From the NCBI GenBank assembly GCA_033065855.1, contig JAVXUO010001662.1:62001-126000 (forward strand): DNA of 64,000 bases. Reading direction: 5' to 3'. This document shows, piece by piece, positions 46,684 to 58,134 of the stretch (positions are counted from its first letter, which is position 1; each line of letters begins with the position of its first letter). A program made the translations under genes and the position numbers. The notes below the pieces were generated by a model. It did no database searches. It was given only the letters and a program-made list of their open reading frames with translations, and was not told the DNA's origin. Source of the stretch: Escallonia rubra (Eukaryota; Streptophyta; Magnoliopsida; Escalloniales; Escalloniaceae).

Positions 46684-47100
46684 CTTGACGCCGGCGGTGC
46701 TCAAACGTCAACCTATGAAGCTCTGCAGCAATACAATTTCCCGTTGGAAACCTCTCGAAGGGCGTGACCAATTATGATTTTGAACCATGCCACTGGCGAG
46801 TTCTTGGTTCATAAGAACAGCACTTGCGAGTTGCAGCTTCAAACTAGAGAATAATGACGAACTCAGCTACGAGTCCACCATAAAGGGGGTGATATCCAGG
46901 GACAAGCTGGAGAATCTGAATGGCGTCACCACTAAGGTGATGTTGCTGTGGTTGAACAGCATGGAGGTAAGACGAAACGGTGGAGAGCTCAAATTCTCTG
47001 TTGGGATTGCGTAGACAAAATTTTTGGTCAGTAATTTGAGGAGTGTCCACGGTGTGGGTGTGGCCTGGATTGTGGTAATGGGGATAATGGCGAAGGAAGG
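46684..47100 (+). pseudogene. Captured DUF538 gene fragment
   Basis: Across frameshifts the sequence reads an apparent secretory leader (FCLSLLFLLDAGGA, starting near 46655), then TSTYEALQQYNFP, KGVTNYDF-like, HATGEFLVHKNSTCELQL, LSYESTIKGVISRDKLENLN, GVTTKVMLLWLNSMEVRRNG, FSVGIA and EECPRCGCGLDC. This is the full order of conserved blocks of the plant DUF538 family, small secreted or membrane-associated proteins. Stops and at least three frame changes break it. No intron is apparent. It lies inside the outer CACTA near its left subterminal array. Confidence 0.85.
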
Positions 47101-48096
47101 AAGGTTAGGTTGAATAGGTTCGTATCTTCTTCTTAGAAAACTTTTACTTCTTACACTTGATAGAAAAGTTTGGAAGTGCCAAATTCTGGGATTGATAACA
47201 AGTCTAGGCCAAGAGGAGTTCCCAGAAATAAACCAACTGGGAAGGTTTAGGTGTTTGAATGATGGGACTGTCAGATTTGAAGAAATTCACAAATGTCTCA
47301 TTCTACGGTAGGAGATAAATGACAATCCTTTGATTTTGGTACTGTTTGCTTTGTTTTGTTCAATCTATTGGCAAGCATGATGATTCAATTAGATGTATGA
47401 AAGGGTGAATTCCTTTTTTGAACTCAAACTTTGAGGCTATTTGTTGACTTGCCCCCATTCCCTTCTTTAAATTTTTTTTAATTACCATGCCATTGATAAC
47501 CTGTTGGGTTCAAAGTTTTCATTTGAAATTAGCACAATGGTTTTTGAGTGATTCTGAGGTAAGGGTTTGACAAGGATGATGAGACAATTATATGAGTGAA
47601 AGAGGTTATGCATATAATCCTTGGTGAACTCAACAGCGAGGCTTATTGATACTCTGACTTGCCCAGCCTTCCATTTGCAAAGAGAGTTTTCTCCTGGATA
47701 AAGTTTACCTCATACTGCATCTTGTTTTGCCAATCCTTTTCAGAGATTTGTTTGCAGCAATCTAATTACCCTATTTGCAACTTGAAATGTGGACATAATG
47801 GTGATTGTTTACAAGTTTTTGTTTGTGTCTTAGTGCCAGCATCCAGTCAGTCTTGTTGGCGTTTGCATTGGGTTTGCGAGACCCAGTTGAAGCTGCTACG
47901 TGATTACACCGCCAGACGCCTGATTAGAGCCTTTCACGCAATTGTTTTCTTATTTGGATACTTCGGTTTGCATGCATTCCTCTTGCTTTATGATGTTGTT
48001 CCATTCTTAGTGAGCTTTGACAACAAAAGTACTTTTGTTGTAGTTCAATGTTGATTAGTTTCTTTCTTTCAATTTCTAATCGTCTTTTTTTTTTGG
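47101..48096. other. Unassigned interior of the outer CACTA
   Basis: AT-rich with no recognised motif. A 131-codon frame at 47659-48054 has no family resemblance and is not counted as a gene. Confidence 0.4.
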
Positions 48097-49314
48097 ATCA
48101 GTTGCACATAGGACCCTATAGTTTGAAGGTATGTGCGCATTTCACCTTCGGGTTTTAATTTTGGCTCAATTCACCTCATTATTTCTTAATTTGTGTTTAA
48201 TTTACCAATTGACGGGCAGAACTCCAATTTCTTGTATGCCCGTCAAATTTTCAGGGATTAAATTGTAACTTCCCCTTTTTTCCATCATGGCAGCCACGTC
48301 ATAAGCATTTGCCAATAATGGGTTGACACGTGGGAACCACGTCAAGATTTGACCATCTTCATCTTCGCCTTCATGTTTCAGTAGATCCACCGCCCAACAC
48401 CAGCACTACCATACTTACTGCTGGCAGCGCCACCAACAACGCCACCATACCCATGTTTTCTGCCGCCACCACCACCATCACCATGCGTACCTGATTCTGC
48501 CACCACCACAGTACCATTACCTTTGCCGCTCGTTACACATAATACTATCAACCTTTCATACACAACCACCGCCACAACCACACTACACAGCCGAAACAAC
48601 AAAGTCACAACCCTAAAGCTCTTCCCTTTCCATTATCTTTCAAATCTAGCCCCTCCCTCACAGATCTACAAATGCTTAACATCAAACCTGGTGCCTCCAC
48701 CGTGATGTAGAGGGGACTGGCCAGTAGCACCAGGCTGGGCCATGAACTGGCAGTCTATTGCCCGATGCCGGTGGGGTTTGTAGTCGTGGATGAAGTATTG
48801 CTGTAGTGTGCCATGGGCTTCGCGACGATTATGGTGACTTTTTGGTGTGGTAGATCTGGCGGATCTAGATGTAATTAAAGGTATTAAAGGGATAGTGGCA
48901 GTTGGGAAAGATGAGAGATTGGCTTTTTAGTGTGTGCGGTGATTGTGATGGTGATGGTGTATGCGGTGATGGTGGATAGAGAGTGGGTGTTGAGACTTGA
49001 GAGTGGTGGTTCGGTTTAGATGGTGGTGGTGCTCTCTGGGCAGGCAAGGCAGGGGCTGGGGGTTGAAGGTAGGGTGTCGGGTGGGGGGGTTGAGAGATAC
49101 TGAAATGACATGGCTGCCATGATAGGAAAAAAGGGCAAAGTTACAATTTTATCCTTTAAAAAATTGACGGGCATCCAAGAAATTGGAGTTCAGCCGTCAA
49201 TTGGTAAATTAAACACAAATTGAGAAACGATGAGGTGAATTGAGCCAAAATTGAAATAGTAAGGTGAAATGCGCACATACTCTCAAACTATAGGGTTTTA
49301 TGTGTAAATGATCC
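48097..49314. mobile_element. TIR transposon (MULE-like) nested in the outer CACTA
   Basis: Long terminal inverted repeats of about 190 bp: the left GGATCAGTTGCACATAGGAC pairs with the right end, whose complement is GGATCATTTACACATAAAAC, and similarity continues through GACGGGC...AACTCCAATTTCTTG to about 48290 and 49125. It is flanked by T-runs on both sides, so a 9-bp all-T target duplication is possible but cannot be proven. The 0.8-kb interior contains a GC-richer, glycine-rich-coding stretch (minus strand 48378-48608) that could be captured DNA. No transposase. Confidence 0.82.
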
Positions 49315-50370
49315 TTTTTTTTTTTTTTTTGTAGGTGGATCTCTAGATTTTAATCAAAGTTGAGGTGCACACATGTAATAAAATGTAAAGGAATGGACTA
49401 ACTTCTTACATTCGGTTTTGCTAATTTTGTTTCTCCTTTCGAATAAAGCAGTTAGCCATTTTGAAGGTAGTCGCTACTTTCACCTATAGATGATTAGTAC
49501 TACAGTTTTATTAGATATTATGCAAGCAAAACCTCTATTCCTAACAAAATCTGTATACACTCCTGCAAATTTCTTCTTTATGGAGTGTTTGTTGATTAAG
49601 CGTTACCTTTATACTCGAGTCATCATCTTTGGTCTGATCACTTTGAGGCAAATAAGTTGCAGGCTCTGGGCGGGCTTGGCATAGTTACAGTGGGCATTTA
49701 GTATCTTCTGTGAAGCCAATAGTAAGTAATAAAGATCCTGAGGTCTTGAGTTACTACAGTGTCCATGTTGGCTATTTACCATTGATTGCCAGTTCTTCTG
49801 TAGAGCTAAAAATTAGGTAATGTCGAATTTATTTGCTCATTTCTGTTTGTTTTACTTGGTGTGGCTGTCTGCAGATTGAAGAAAGGGCATGGGGGCTATC
49901 AACAGTGAAGGGCTTGTAAGAATGCACCAAAAGTATTCATGTGCTAATGTTAGAATTCATGTGGTTTTGTGACTTCACACTGCTCCCAGTTCAGTAACCA
50001 TCTCCTTTTTGCAACTGTGGATGGCATGTGATATCTTTGCCCCCCTTAGCAATACAGATTATATAATGCCATTAAGGTTCGATTGCCTTGTATTAGGAAA
50101 TGTTAGGACAAACCCATTCCCAAGAGGTTTCTGGGCTGATTCAATGTGTTAGTCACAAGGCCTTAATGTAATTCTTCACTTGAGACATTTGGATAATATG
50201 AAGACTTTGAATGTTATCCTTCAATCAACTTGATTTTTTACTTATTATGGTGCAATGTGTATGAACTAAATTGGGCTACATTGATGTTTTGATGTGGTAC
50301 ATATTGGAATTGGTGAAGAAGGTATTACGGTATATAAATATTTGTAATTTAGTAAAATGAAAATGGGAAC
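49315..50370. other. Unassigned interior of the outer CACTA
   Basis: No gene or repeat recognised before the right subterminal array that starts near 50375. Confidence 0.4.
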
Positions 50371-50746
50371 ATGTTACAACGCTAAGAAGCGTGCCAAAAG
50401 ACTTATTAGAACACACTTAAGCGTCGCTATAGGGAATATTAAGTCTTCTGGTTGAGCACTTTATAGGACGCTAATAAGCGTTCCAACAGAGTTATTGGGG
50501 CGCTCCTTAGCGTCGCTATAGGACATATTAGAGTCTTGTAACTGAGCACTTTATAGGACACGTATTCGCGTCTTGTTAGGCCCTACCCTTGTTGAGGCGC
50601 TTATGTCACCCGCATAACTTATTGTGACGCCCTCTAATGGGGCGGGGTTACGACGCAATTCAAAGCGACCTTATGTCAAAAGCGTCCCTATATGTTACTT
50701 GTAAGGACGCTAAGATGCGTCCTTACAGCCTAGTTTTGTTGTAGTG

Positions 50747-51133
50747 AGTCTTTGATATACTATCAGTATAACACAGTGAAAACATGACAAATTAGAACTC
50801 GATTTAATTTGCTCTATGTGCATTGAATTTGCGATGGTGTAAGGTTAGTTCATTGAGTTTTGTAATAGCTAATTCATCGTTCGTGAAGTTCTTGAACAGT
50901 TAAAGTGAAGTGATTGCCAAATAGGATTTCAATTTTGCATTATGATTTAAACTTTAATTGCTGCGTTTGAGTATTCGTCGGAAGGAATTGGGTAAAAAGG
51001 TTCGATGTAGCTCAGCTAGCTATTATGTGGTAGTTATTAGAATTACAAAATGAAAGTGTAGTGCCTAAATGTTACAGGTAATATGAACCCCAGATCAAAT
51101 TTTGAGGACGAAATTTTTATAAGGTGGGGAGAT
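50747..51133 (+). mobile_element. 3' end of gypsy internal domain with polypurine tract
   Basis: The last codons read NFEDEIFIRWGD, the stereotyped end of Ty3/gypsy (Tekay/Del-like) pol, and the purine-rich aaggtggggagat lies just before an LTR start. It is the right-hand continuation of 28682-29593 across the CACTA nest. Confidence 0.8.
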
Positions 51134-51656
51134 TGTAATATCCCAAATTTTTTGAGCAGTTTAAAATAATTATCCGTGACCCAAAAAATAAACGGGTAAT
51201 AATTTGAGCAAAGTTCAGAGATTAGTAGAGCATGAAATGTTAAAATGATTTTGGGACAACAATGTAAATTTTAAAACTTTTGGGGTCATTTCGTAATTTT
51301 GGAAAACTTTGGGGGGCTAAATTGCAATTTGAAACGTAGGCATTATGTGTCAAATTTTAGAGAAATTGGTCACAATGTGGCCACCTCCTACTTCCTAGTT
51401 GATGACTAATGTAATTATATTATAAACAACTAAGTGGATAAAGTCTTAAGGGAGATTAAAAAAAACTAGAAAATTTAGGGAGGAAAGTGAAAATAAGGAA
51501 AAAAATATAGAACAAAACAGAACAGAAAAGGGAAGAGAAGAACGGAGCATAGTGCTCAGACAAAAACAGAGAAGAAAACGAGGGAAGAAGAAGAAAAAGA
51601 AAGGAGAAAGGGAGAGAATTAAAAACCTTCTTCAGGGGTAATCTTTCTCTCTCTTA
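51134..51656 (+). mobile_element. Truncated gypsy 3' LTR
   Basis: It starts TGTAATATCCC and follows 13789-14145 through the motifs GTGACCCAAAAAATAAA, ATAATTTGAGCAA and CATAGTGCTC, then ACCTTCTTC.GGGGTAATC. It contains an extra 130 bp (about 51310-51460) absent from the 5' LTR. Similarity stops at 51656, about 2.7 kb short of a full LTR. Confidence 0.82.
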
Positions 51657-52399
51657 GCCCAATTTATATGTACTAAGTCCTCTTACAAATCCTATAAAGC
51701 CTCCAGTCAAGCCATGCTTAACTCACAGTTTTTTTTTTTTTTGAAAGTCTATTTCAACACTCACAGGTGACTTGAACTTGCCACCATATGATTACCAAAT
51801 ACATGGCATATCTTATCAGTGGCCTAACACCCAACTATAGCATAGGGTCCTACTTAATTTGATGACCACAACCAATGGAAACTAAGTTGTCTAACCATCT
51901 TCTCCTTCGCGACTTTCTTCTCATAAATGGAATTACGATCCAACCTTAAAAGAGTCCCTGACATACCACCGTGTCATTACCATTTTCTCCGTTCCATACT
52001 ACTGTTGACCTTTAGTGGGGTTTTGATATAAAGAAATAGTGCCACATAGTTTCTGAAGGTAGATGTGAAATCAAGAGTGAGTTTACGAACTATGGTACTA
52101 ATCAATGTATAAGGTAATTTTGGATGTCTCTAGATACCTGAAAAGATGCATCTTCCAATGTGATTTTCATTTTTACCAGGATCTTTAAGCCTTTTCCCAC
52201 ATTTTTTTAGTTCTCACTTGTTCTCCAATTAATCATCAAACCGAAAAGTTAGGCTACGAAGGGAAAGAATTGTCGTTTTTAGGTTCAGATTGGTAATCCA
52301 TATATAGAACTATACTCATAAGATGAGTACCCTTAATTTCTACGTAGCATATGCATGTAGAGTGCTCAGTTACGCTAAAATCCCTTAAGACTGAAATGC
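51657..52399. other. Unassigned sequence
   Basis: No transposon end, gene or RNA was recognised. Sequence near 52300-52399 may include the decayed downstream part of the LRR relic. Confidence 0.4.
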
Positions 52400-54062
52400 A
52401 TTGCATATCATAAAAAAATTGCTAATGCAAAGGTAGAGTGCAAAGTTGTGAGAAAGGTTTAGATAAGTTAATGAATCCCCCCATCTGGAGACTGCCCATT
52501 TAGGAAATTCACCATGAATATTGTTGTAGGAGGTCCAACAATGTCGAGATTCCTATTGGCTCTTAACATATGTGGGAACTCCTTTAACTTGCAAGAGGAC
52601 AGTTGCAACTAAGTAAGACTGGGCAAATTTGTGTTGCTTTTGTTAGTGGTGCTCACTGTCATATTGTTGTTTAACAACCCAAGTTACTGAAGATTTATGA
52701 CATTTGAATACATGTCTAGCTCTACAGTGCCTTTAAGTTGTTCCCTGAGCGGTAGAGAGAAGTCAAATTCTCACGTTCTGCAATTGATAGTGGAATTGGA
52801 CCTGTTAGCTCATCCTTACTCAAAATGATGAACTCCAGTGACTTGTACTGGAACTCGTGCATTGGCCCGGGGAGTTAATTACTACAGAGGTCCAATTGAT
52901 CGAGTGACGGAATAGAAAACAACCAAGTTGTACCCTTGAGTGAGTTATTCGATAAATACAGAGTAGTCAAGCTCGAAAGCTGAAAAATGATGGAGGTAAG
53001 GGTACCTGTAGTGAATTAGATGACATATCTAGTAGCACAACTTGTGTAAGGTTTGCAACTGGGGATGAAATGGACCAATGAAATTGTTACCTTTAAGTGC
53101 CAGAGGATTAGCTATCTGAGATAAGCGAAAAGGTATGGAATTTGGCCTTTGCGATTGTGGTTGTATTAAACGTCTAATCGAGTCAGTTTCTTTAGATTTG
53201 AGAATAAAGATGGGAGATTTCCACCGAAACTGTTTTCTAAGGGGTCCAGAAAGGTAATGAGAGAGGTTTTCCATAAAGTAAGGAATGGATCCAAAAAGTA
53301 GCACCCTCGAGGTTGCAAGTGATTCAAAAACTTCAGAAAGGCCAATTGAATCTGGTAATTCTCCAAGTAAACTTGTTGTTGAAAGATCCAACCACCTAAA
53401 AGCATTGCTCATGTTCGCTTTTGGTAAAATAACAGTGAGACCCTTGTTGAAACTTCAATAAAGTGTGTGCAAATATGGCAGTTGGAAAACTTTATTACGT
53501 AGTATCCCATGCAATCTAGTACTCTTAAGCCTGATATAGAACACAAAGAAGAAGCCAAGCTCATGAGCAAATAACTGAATTGATGTTGATAATTGAAAGA
53601 GAAGCTTCACTAAACCGGGTTAAGTTTTGAAGGACCGTTTTAGAACTGTTAGGCTCAAGTTTGAAACTTTGATCATTGTTAGAGAGGTCAAGCGAAAAAA
53701 GATTCAAAAGACGCAGAATTTCTGGGGGTATTAGGCCTGAAAATTTTGAGTAAGAGAGGTTTAGATGTGTCAAACTTGCAAACCTGAAAATTTCATGGTG
53801 AACCCCAGAGATATAGAAACCATTATGAGCAAGACATTGTCTACATTTGAAAATATTGCTCGTCATGCTCATAGTCGGCAGAAGCAAAACTGACTGCGGT
53901 GAAGTCTAGAATGAATTTGTATGGGTTTGGTCGGAAAGTAGGCTGATTATTTGCAGTTGAAGGAAGTGACGGTGAGGAATAAGCGAGCTGATGCTACAAG
54001 TGCAAGATAAATAAAAGGAAGAGATCAAGCAACACTGACAGCCTCGTGTTTCCTAATCAAAG
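52400..54062 (-). pseudogene. LRR receptor-like protein relic
   Basis: Minus-strand translation over several frames recovers the layout of an RLP: a hydrophobic leader RLSVLLDLFLLFILHL (near 54050), SLTHLNLSYSKFSGLIPPEI and LFSLDLSNND (53750-53680), LPDSIGLSEVFE (53370), ELTGPIPLSIAERENLTSLP (52830), VELDMYSNV, LQLSSCKLKEFPHMLRANRN (52600) and WGDSLTYLNLSHNF (52440). These xLxxLxLxxN repeats match the Cf-9/RLP12 group of cell-surface immune receptors. Stops and frameshifts are frequent, and the C-terminal LRRs, transmembrane segment and tail are not visible. It is non-functional and separate from the NAC gene upstream. Confidence 0.85.
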
Positions 54063-56279
54063 CATTTCAAAGAAAACAATTGTCTTAATTCAATGGCAGA
54101 GTAGTTCAATTTTGAACAATTAGCCTGTCAAGGCAAGCTTTATTGCAACCTCAGTATGAAGTAGAAGAAGAAAATCCAATGCAAAAACTACGTAGTCAAA
54201 GACATAACATGTGAAATGTTTGGCAGTAGATGTCAGTGGTGTAGTCTCTAACAATAACCAAGTCTGACAATGATGAATCTAGAATATACTCTCTTGCAGA
54301 CCCATCATAGGACTTTCTCACCAATAAAACTCGACTTTATTGTGATTTAGTACGTAATATAGTTCCTTTTTTGACTAAGTGAACGCAATATTTTGCCACC
54401 AAAAGTAAACAAATAAATATATCAAGCACTTGAATAATTTTTCAAATTTGTGCGCAACTCTTGTATAGCATCCCGTCCTATGCCTTCCCTCGTACAAGAG
54501 TTACCTCTTTCATGTTTTTACTTATACATGTACTTTATTACCTTGTGATTTTCAATTTCTCCCCAGGAGCACTAGGTAAGACAGTTTGGAATGGTTCTTA
54601 AATTCTCTTTTTCCTATGGCTATCCTAAGAACGAAAACTAATCAGCAAAGCTCCTCTATTCTGTCCACCCAAGTTGTAGTTGGAAACAACACATTTCCAT
54701 ATGCCCATGTAATTTTTTAAATGGTTCTTAAATCCTCTTTTTCTGCATTAATGCTAAGAAAAAAAAGTAATCAGCAAATCGCCTATATTTTGTCCACCCA
54801 AGGCATAGTCGGAAAAAAAAAACATTTTCTATGCTTTTAAAGGTTCTTCAATCCTCTTTTCCTAGGTCAATCCTATACGTATTTGAGGGAATGAGGGTGA
54901 TAAAAAAAAAAGGAGGCAATACCATGTGCAATAGATTGATCTGATACGTCGTCGATAAATATCAAAGAACAGAATGCATGTCCAGAAGCAAGAATCAAAA
55001 GCGAACCAAAATAAGATTCAGTTAAATCGAAAACTGACCTGCAGGTGTAGATGAATTATTGAAGTACCAATCTGCAGATGACTTGAAGTTTGACCTCCAA
55101 TTCATCGTTTAATAGCCTGGTATTTTTTCTGACAGTGTCCATAAAGGATCAGAAACTGTATTACAGATGAATTCTTGAAGTACCAATCTGCAGGTGGCCT
55201 GCGATTTCTGTTTCAGAGCTTGGTAGTTCTTATGTGAGGATGTTTTCAGCATTTCCTTGTTGAGGCAGGCTGCCTTTGAGAAGGGAGGTTGACTGACATA
55301 AGAGGAGCAGGAGTTTGTTCATGGTGTCGTTCGGAGTTGCCGTCAGCGGGTCGCACGCATTTGCATTGTTTCAAAAATAGGCGAGTAGATGGTAATATGG
55401 AATATATCGGAGGGCATTTTAGGGTTGAAAATATGTAGAAGCATGTCTAAACCCATTAGACTTTGAAGATAGAGAGGTAGTGAGGAAAATGTTATAAAGG
55501 CATTGATCGATATAATAGCACCTAGATTTCCTATTTAGTCTTTATATGGTCAATTCACTAACTTGCACAATAAAATTTGTAATATTTACATTTACAAAGG
55601 AATCAGAACAAAGCACTTTATCTTGATTGGTATATAGTACTCGGTCGATATGATATGTACCGGCTTATATAACTGGTACGAAGTGATATTTTGATGGGTA
55701 CGAAATGTAAAAAAATAATGTACTAGTTAAAAACGAAGGTGGTACGTACAGGCTGATACCCGTAGATTATTAATATTAATAACTATGTTATAACATACGC
55801 TAAACTATGTTATAACATACGCATAACTATTAATATCAACTGGATAAGTTTTGGATGCCACTTGGGTTGAAAGAATCTTCCTCACATCCCGGATGCCACT
55901 TGGGTTGTAAGAATCTTCCTCACATCCCGTATTTAGTGACAATTGATACTCGCTAAATATTTCTACTGATTTTTCTGCTAACACTTTCAAGGACAATTCT
56001 TAGCAGCCAAAAATAATTTCAACCCAGGTAGCGGCCAAAACTTTTTTCAAACTATTATGGTTAGATTTGAGCTAATAACGTGGAGATGCACGAAGCAAAA
56101 AAATGTTAAAGTAACGCGGAAAGCGAAAATGAAATTATGATTGACGAGTAAATAACCACTGCAGGGTAGGATTAGGCAACCATTAACATAATGTAGGCGA
56201 CCATTCAGAACTGAAAGAGCAAAATCTGAATCAAAGACTTCACAAAACTGAAACACAAAAACGCATTCTCTAATTTGAT
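54063..56279. other. Intergenic region with two short direct duplications
   Basis: No gene was recognised. AACTATGTTATAACATACGC is repeated at about 55781-55800 and 55803-55822. A 38-40 bp unit (gatgccacttgggttg..agaatcttcctcacatccc) is repeated at about 55853-55890 and 55892-55929. An inverted-looking pair of taccaatctgcag segments lies near 55065 and 55180. Confidence 0.5.
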
Positions 56280-57772
56280 TCATGGCGATGGGCTCAGATC
56301 TTCAATACCATCGCCGTCGGCGCCAGATTCCTTCTTCCTAACGTGATAATACACAGTACAGAGCACTGGTTCGCGGTCCTGCATACAATTTGCAAAGCAT
56401 ATCTAGTTAATACAATGAAAGAAAAGTACGCTCTTCCTAACGGTGAAATGACCAAAATAACAAAGGTACCTTCTTGGGCTTGAAACGTGCGATCAAGTCA
56501 TCGGTCAGTCTGTGTTCTGTCATGAGCCACGGTGTTTTGACAGCATCTTTGTTATAGTAGGTGAGGGGCGTTGTGGTGCCAACGGTGGTTCCGGTACAGC
56601 CCTTGACGTCCTTTCTTGCTTGCGTCGCCTTCCAGTACCCGCGATTACCCTTGATATCCCTCTTCACTTTGTTGCCATTTGCAAACTTCTTACGCAAACT
56701 GGTAAAGAAGTACATCTTTTCGCCATCATGTTCAAAAGCCCTCTCTGCGCGAATAGACATCGAGGACAATGTTTAGTTGCTCAGGAAACTATCACTACAA
56801 GCTGAGATGGACCCAAGAAGCGTAATAATAGAATTCGAAAAGTTCAAGTTCCCGAAAAAAAAAATTAATGGCTAACATAAAAGAATTTAAAAGTGTATTT
56901 TAAATATAATTAGAAAATTATATGAGGACAATAATGCATATATAGATAGATATATTATAAGAATGTAAACTAAATAAGAATTAACATTTGATCTATTATT
57001 ATTATTATTTCTTTGTAATATAGAGATTTACAGTTCGGAACTTTAATTTGGAAGAACGAAAACGGAGTAAGGAAAGATAAAGATTGTGACGGCCGGTAGC
57101 ACAAAATTTCAAAAACACCACAAAAAAGAAATTCTAATACATCGATATTACAATATAGTGGTGATTTCGTAAATATGTTAAATATAATTACCAATATTAA
57201 AAAAATTCCAAAATTTGTGGGGTGACCCCTCCCTGCACCCCCCACCCCGGACGGTCATGTTTGTGGCTTGCCACTGACTTCAGGGTTTCAAAGGATGCTT
57301 GATAAACTTTCCACAAATTATAGAAATTGCTGAATTTTGCCAGAAAAATAGTCTGCTACTTCACTTATCTAAGAACGGAGAGAATGTATGGCAAGAAATA
57401 GAGAAAGTATAACGGACCTGGTAGTTCATGGGGCTCATAGTCATAGATATCGTCAACAGAGCTCACAATGCCTGGCGGAATTTGAATCGGAAGGAACTTA
57501 GAGTACAAGTAAAAGCAGATAAGTTCGTATCGAGTAGGTTGAAACCTCTGACCGGGGGGAAGATGCTTCTTCCAACAATAACTATCACTGTCAGAACCAT
57601 TCTTCTCACAACTTATTAGAGCTAATGAAGAACCGGAAGCCATTGGCATCTTACTGTTCCTCTCGGGACTTATTGCAGGTAATGAAGAACCGGAAGCCAT
57701 TGGTATCTTACTGTTCGTCTCGCGACTTATTACGGCTAATGAAGAAATGGAAGCCATTGGTATCTTATTCAA
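56280..57772 (-). CDS. Short NAC-domain protein with triplicated N-terminal repeat
   Basis: Three exons (57772-57418, 56744-56470, 56378-56280) with GT-AG borders give 242 residues. Residues 3-21, 22-40 and 41-59 are three near-identical 19-residue repeats (K-I/M-PMASxSSLxxIS). The NAC domain starts at residue 71: LPPGQRFQPTRYELICFYL (subdomain A; the usual TDEEL is TRYEL), VDDIYDYEPHELPERAF (B), GEKMYFFTSLRKKFANGNK (C), RGYWKATQARKDVKG (D) and PWLMTEHRL (E, usual WVMHEYRL). The protein ends just after the domain with an acidic tail, so the large C-terminal activation region of typical NACs is missing. All exons are open. It may be a DNA-binding-only NAC or a divergent copy on its way to decay. 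The start is the first ATG of the repeat exon; no upstream support was checked. Confidence 0.82.
57605..57772 (-). repeat. 57-bp tandem triplication in NAC exon 1
   Basis: Three 57-bp units encode residues 3-59 of the NAC protein. On the plus strand gaagccattgg recurs at 57-bp spacing (near 57638, 57695 and 57752). Unit length is a multiple of three, so the frame is kept. Confidence 0.88.
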
Positions 57773-58134
57773 ATCTTGAAGAGACTGGTGGGGCGGTGCT
57801 CTTCATATAGCCATGTTGAGCGGTTACCAAATATTACTTGGACTGGGAACTAAGCTAGCTTCCCAGAAGCCATAGGTATATTAACATGCATGGGTGGTCT
57901 GGTCATATATTTACAAGAAAGGCCCACAGGATTTAGTAGATAACTCACGTAGTTAGTGGCACTATCTTGTGTTTCCTTTTTCCGAAAGGCTTTACTAACC
58001 GACTTACTATTTTTGAGTTATTACGTAAGATAAAACCCAATACGTAAAGCGTGAGAAGTTCAAAATTATTCCTGTGTCAGTGTGTGGGGATAAAGAATTT
58101 AGATAAGAGAACTTCTATGACCAATCAGGAATTC
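57773..58134. other. Upstream region of the NAC gene
   Basis: Probable promoter region, about 360 bp, ending at the CACTA insertion at 58135. TCATATAG-like sequence near 57805 could be part of a core promoter; no firm TATA assignment. Confidence 0.4.

Larger units (their letters stand above)
29594..50746 (+). mobile_element. Outer non-autonomous CACTA of the nest, DUF538-carrying
   Basis: The left tip is CACTACAACAAA (29594-29605); the sequence resumes at 46255 with ATATGGTTGTAAGGACGCC. The right end, GGCTGTAAGGACGC when complemented, finishes CTAGTTTTGTTGTAGTG at 50746. The two ends align as inverted repeats only when the inner element is removed. Target duplications agt lie at 29591-29593 and 50747-50749. 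Its own length is about 4.5 kb. Subterminal motifs are of an AAGCGTCC / GGACGCTTA type (46265-46370 and 50375-50720), different from the inner element. It carries a DUF538 pseudogene and a TIR transposon. Confidence 0.92.

Noticed and set aside
47659-48054. 131-codon ORF as a gene
   Set aside because: No family resemblance, no splice or promoter context, and it lies in decayed DNA between a DUF538 relic and a transposon.
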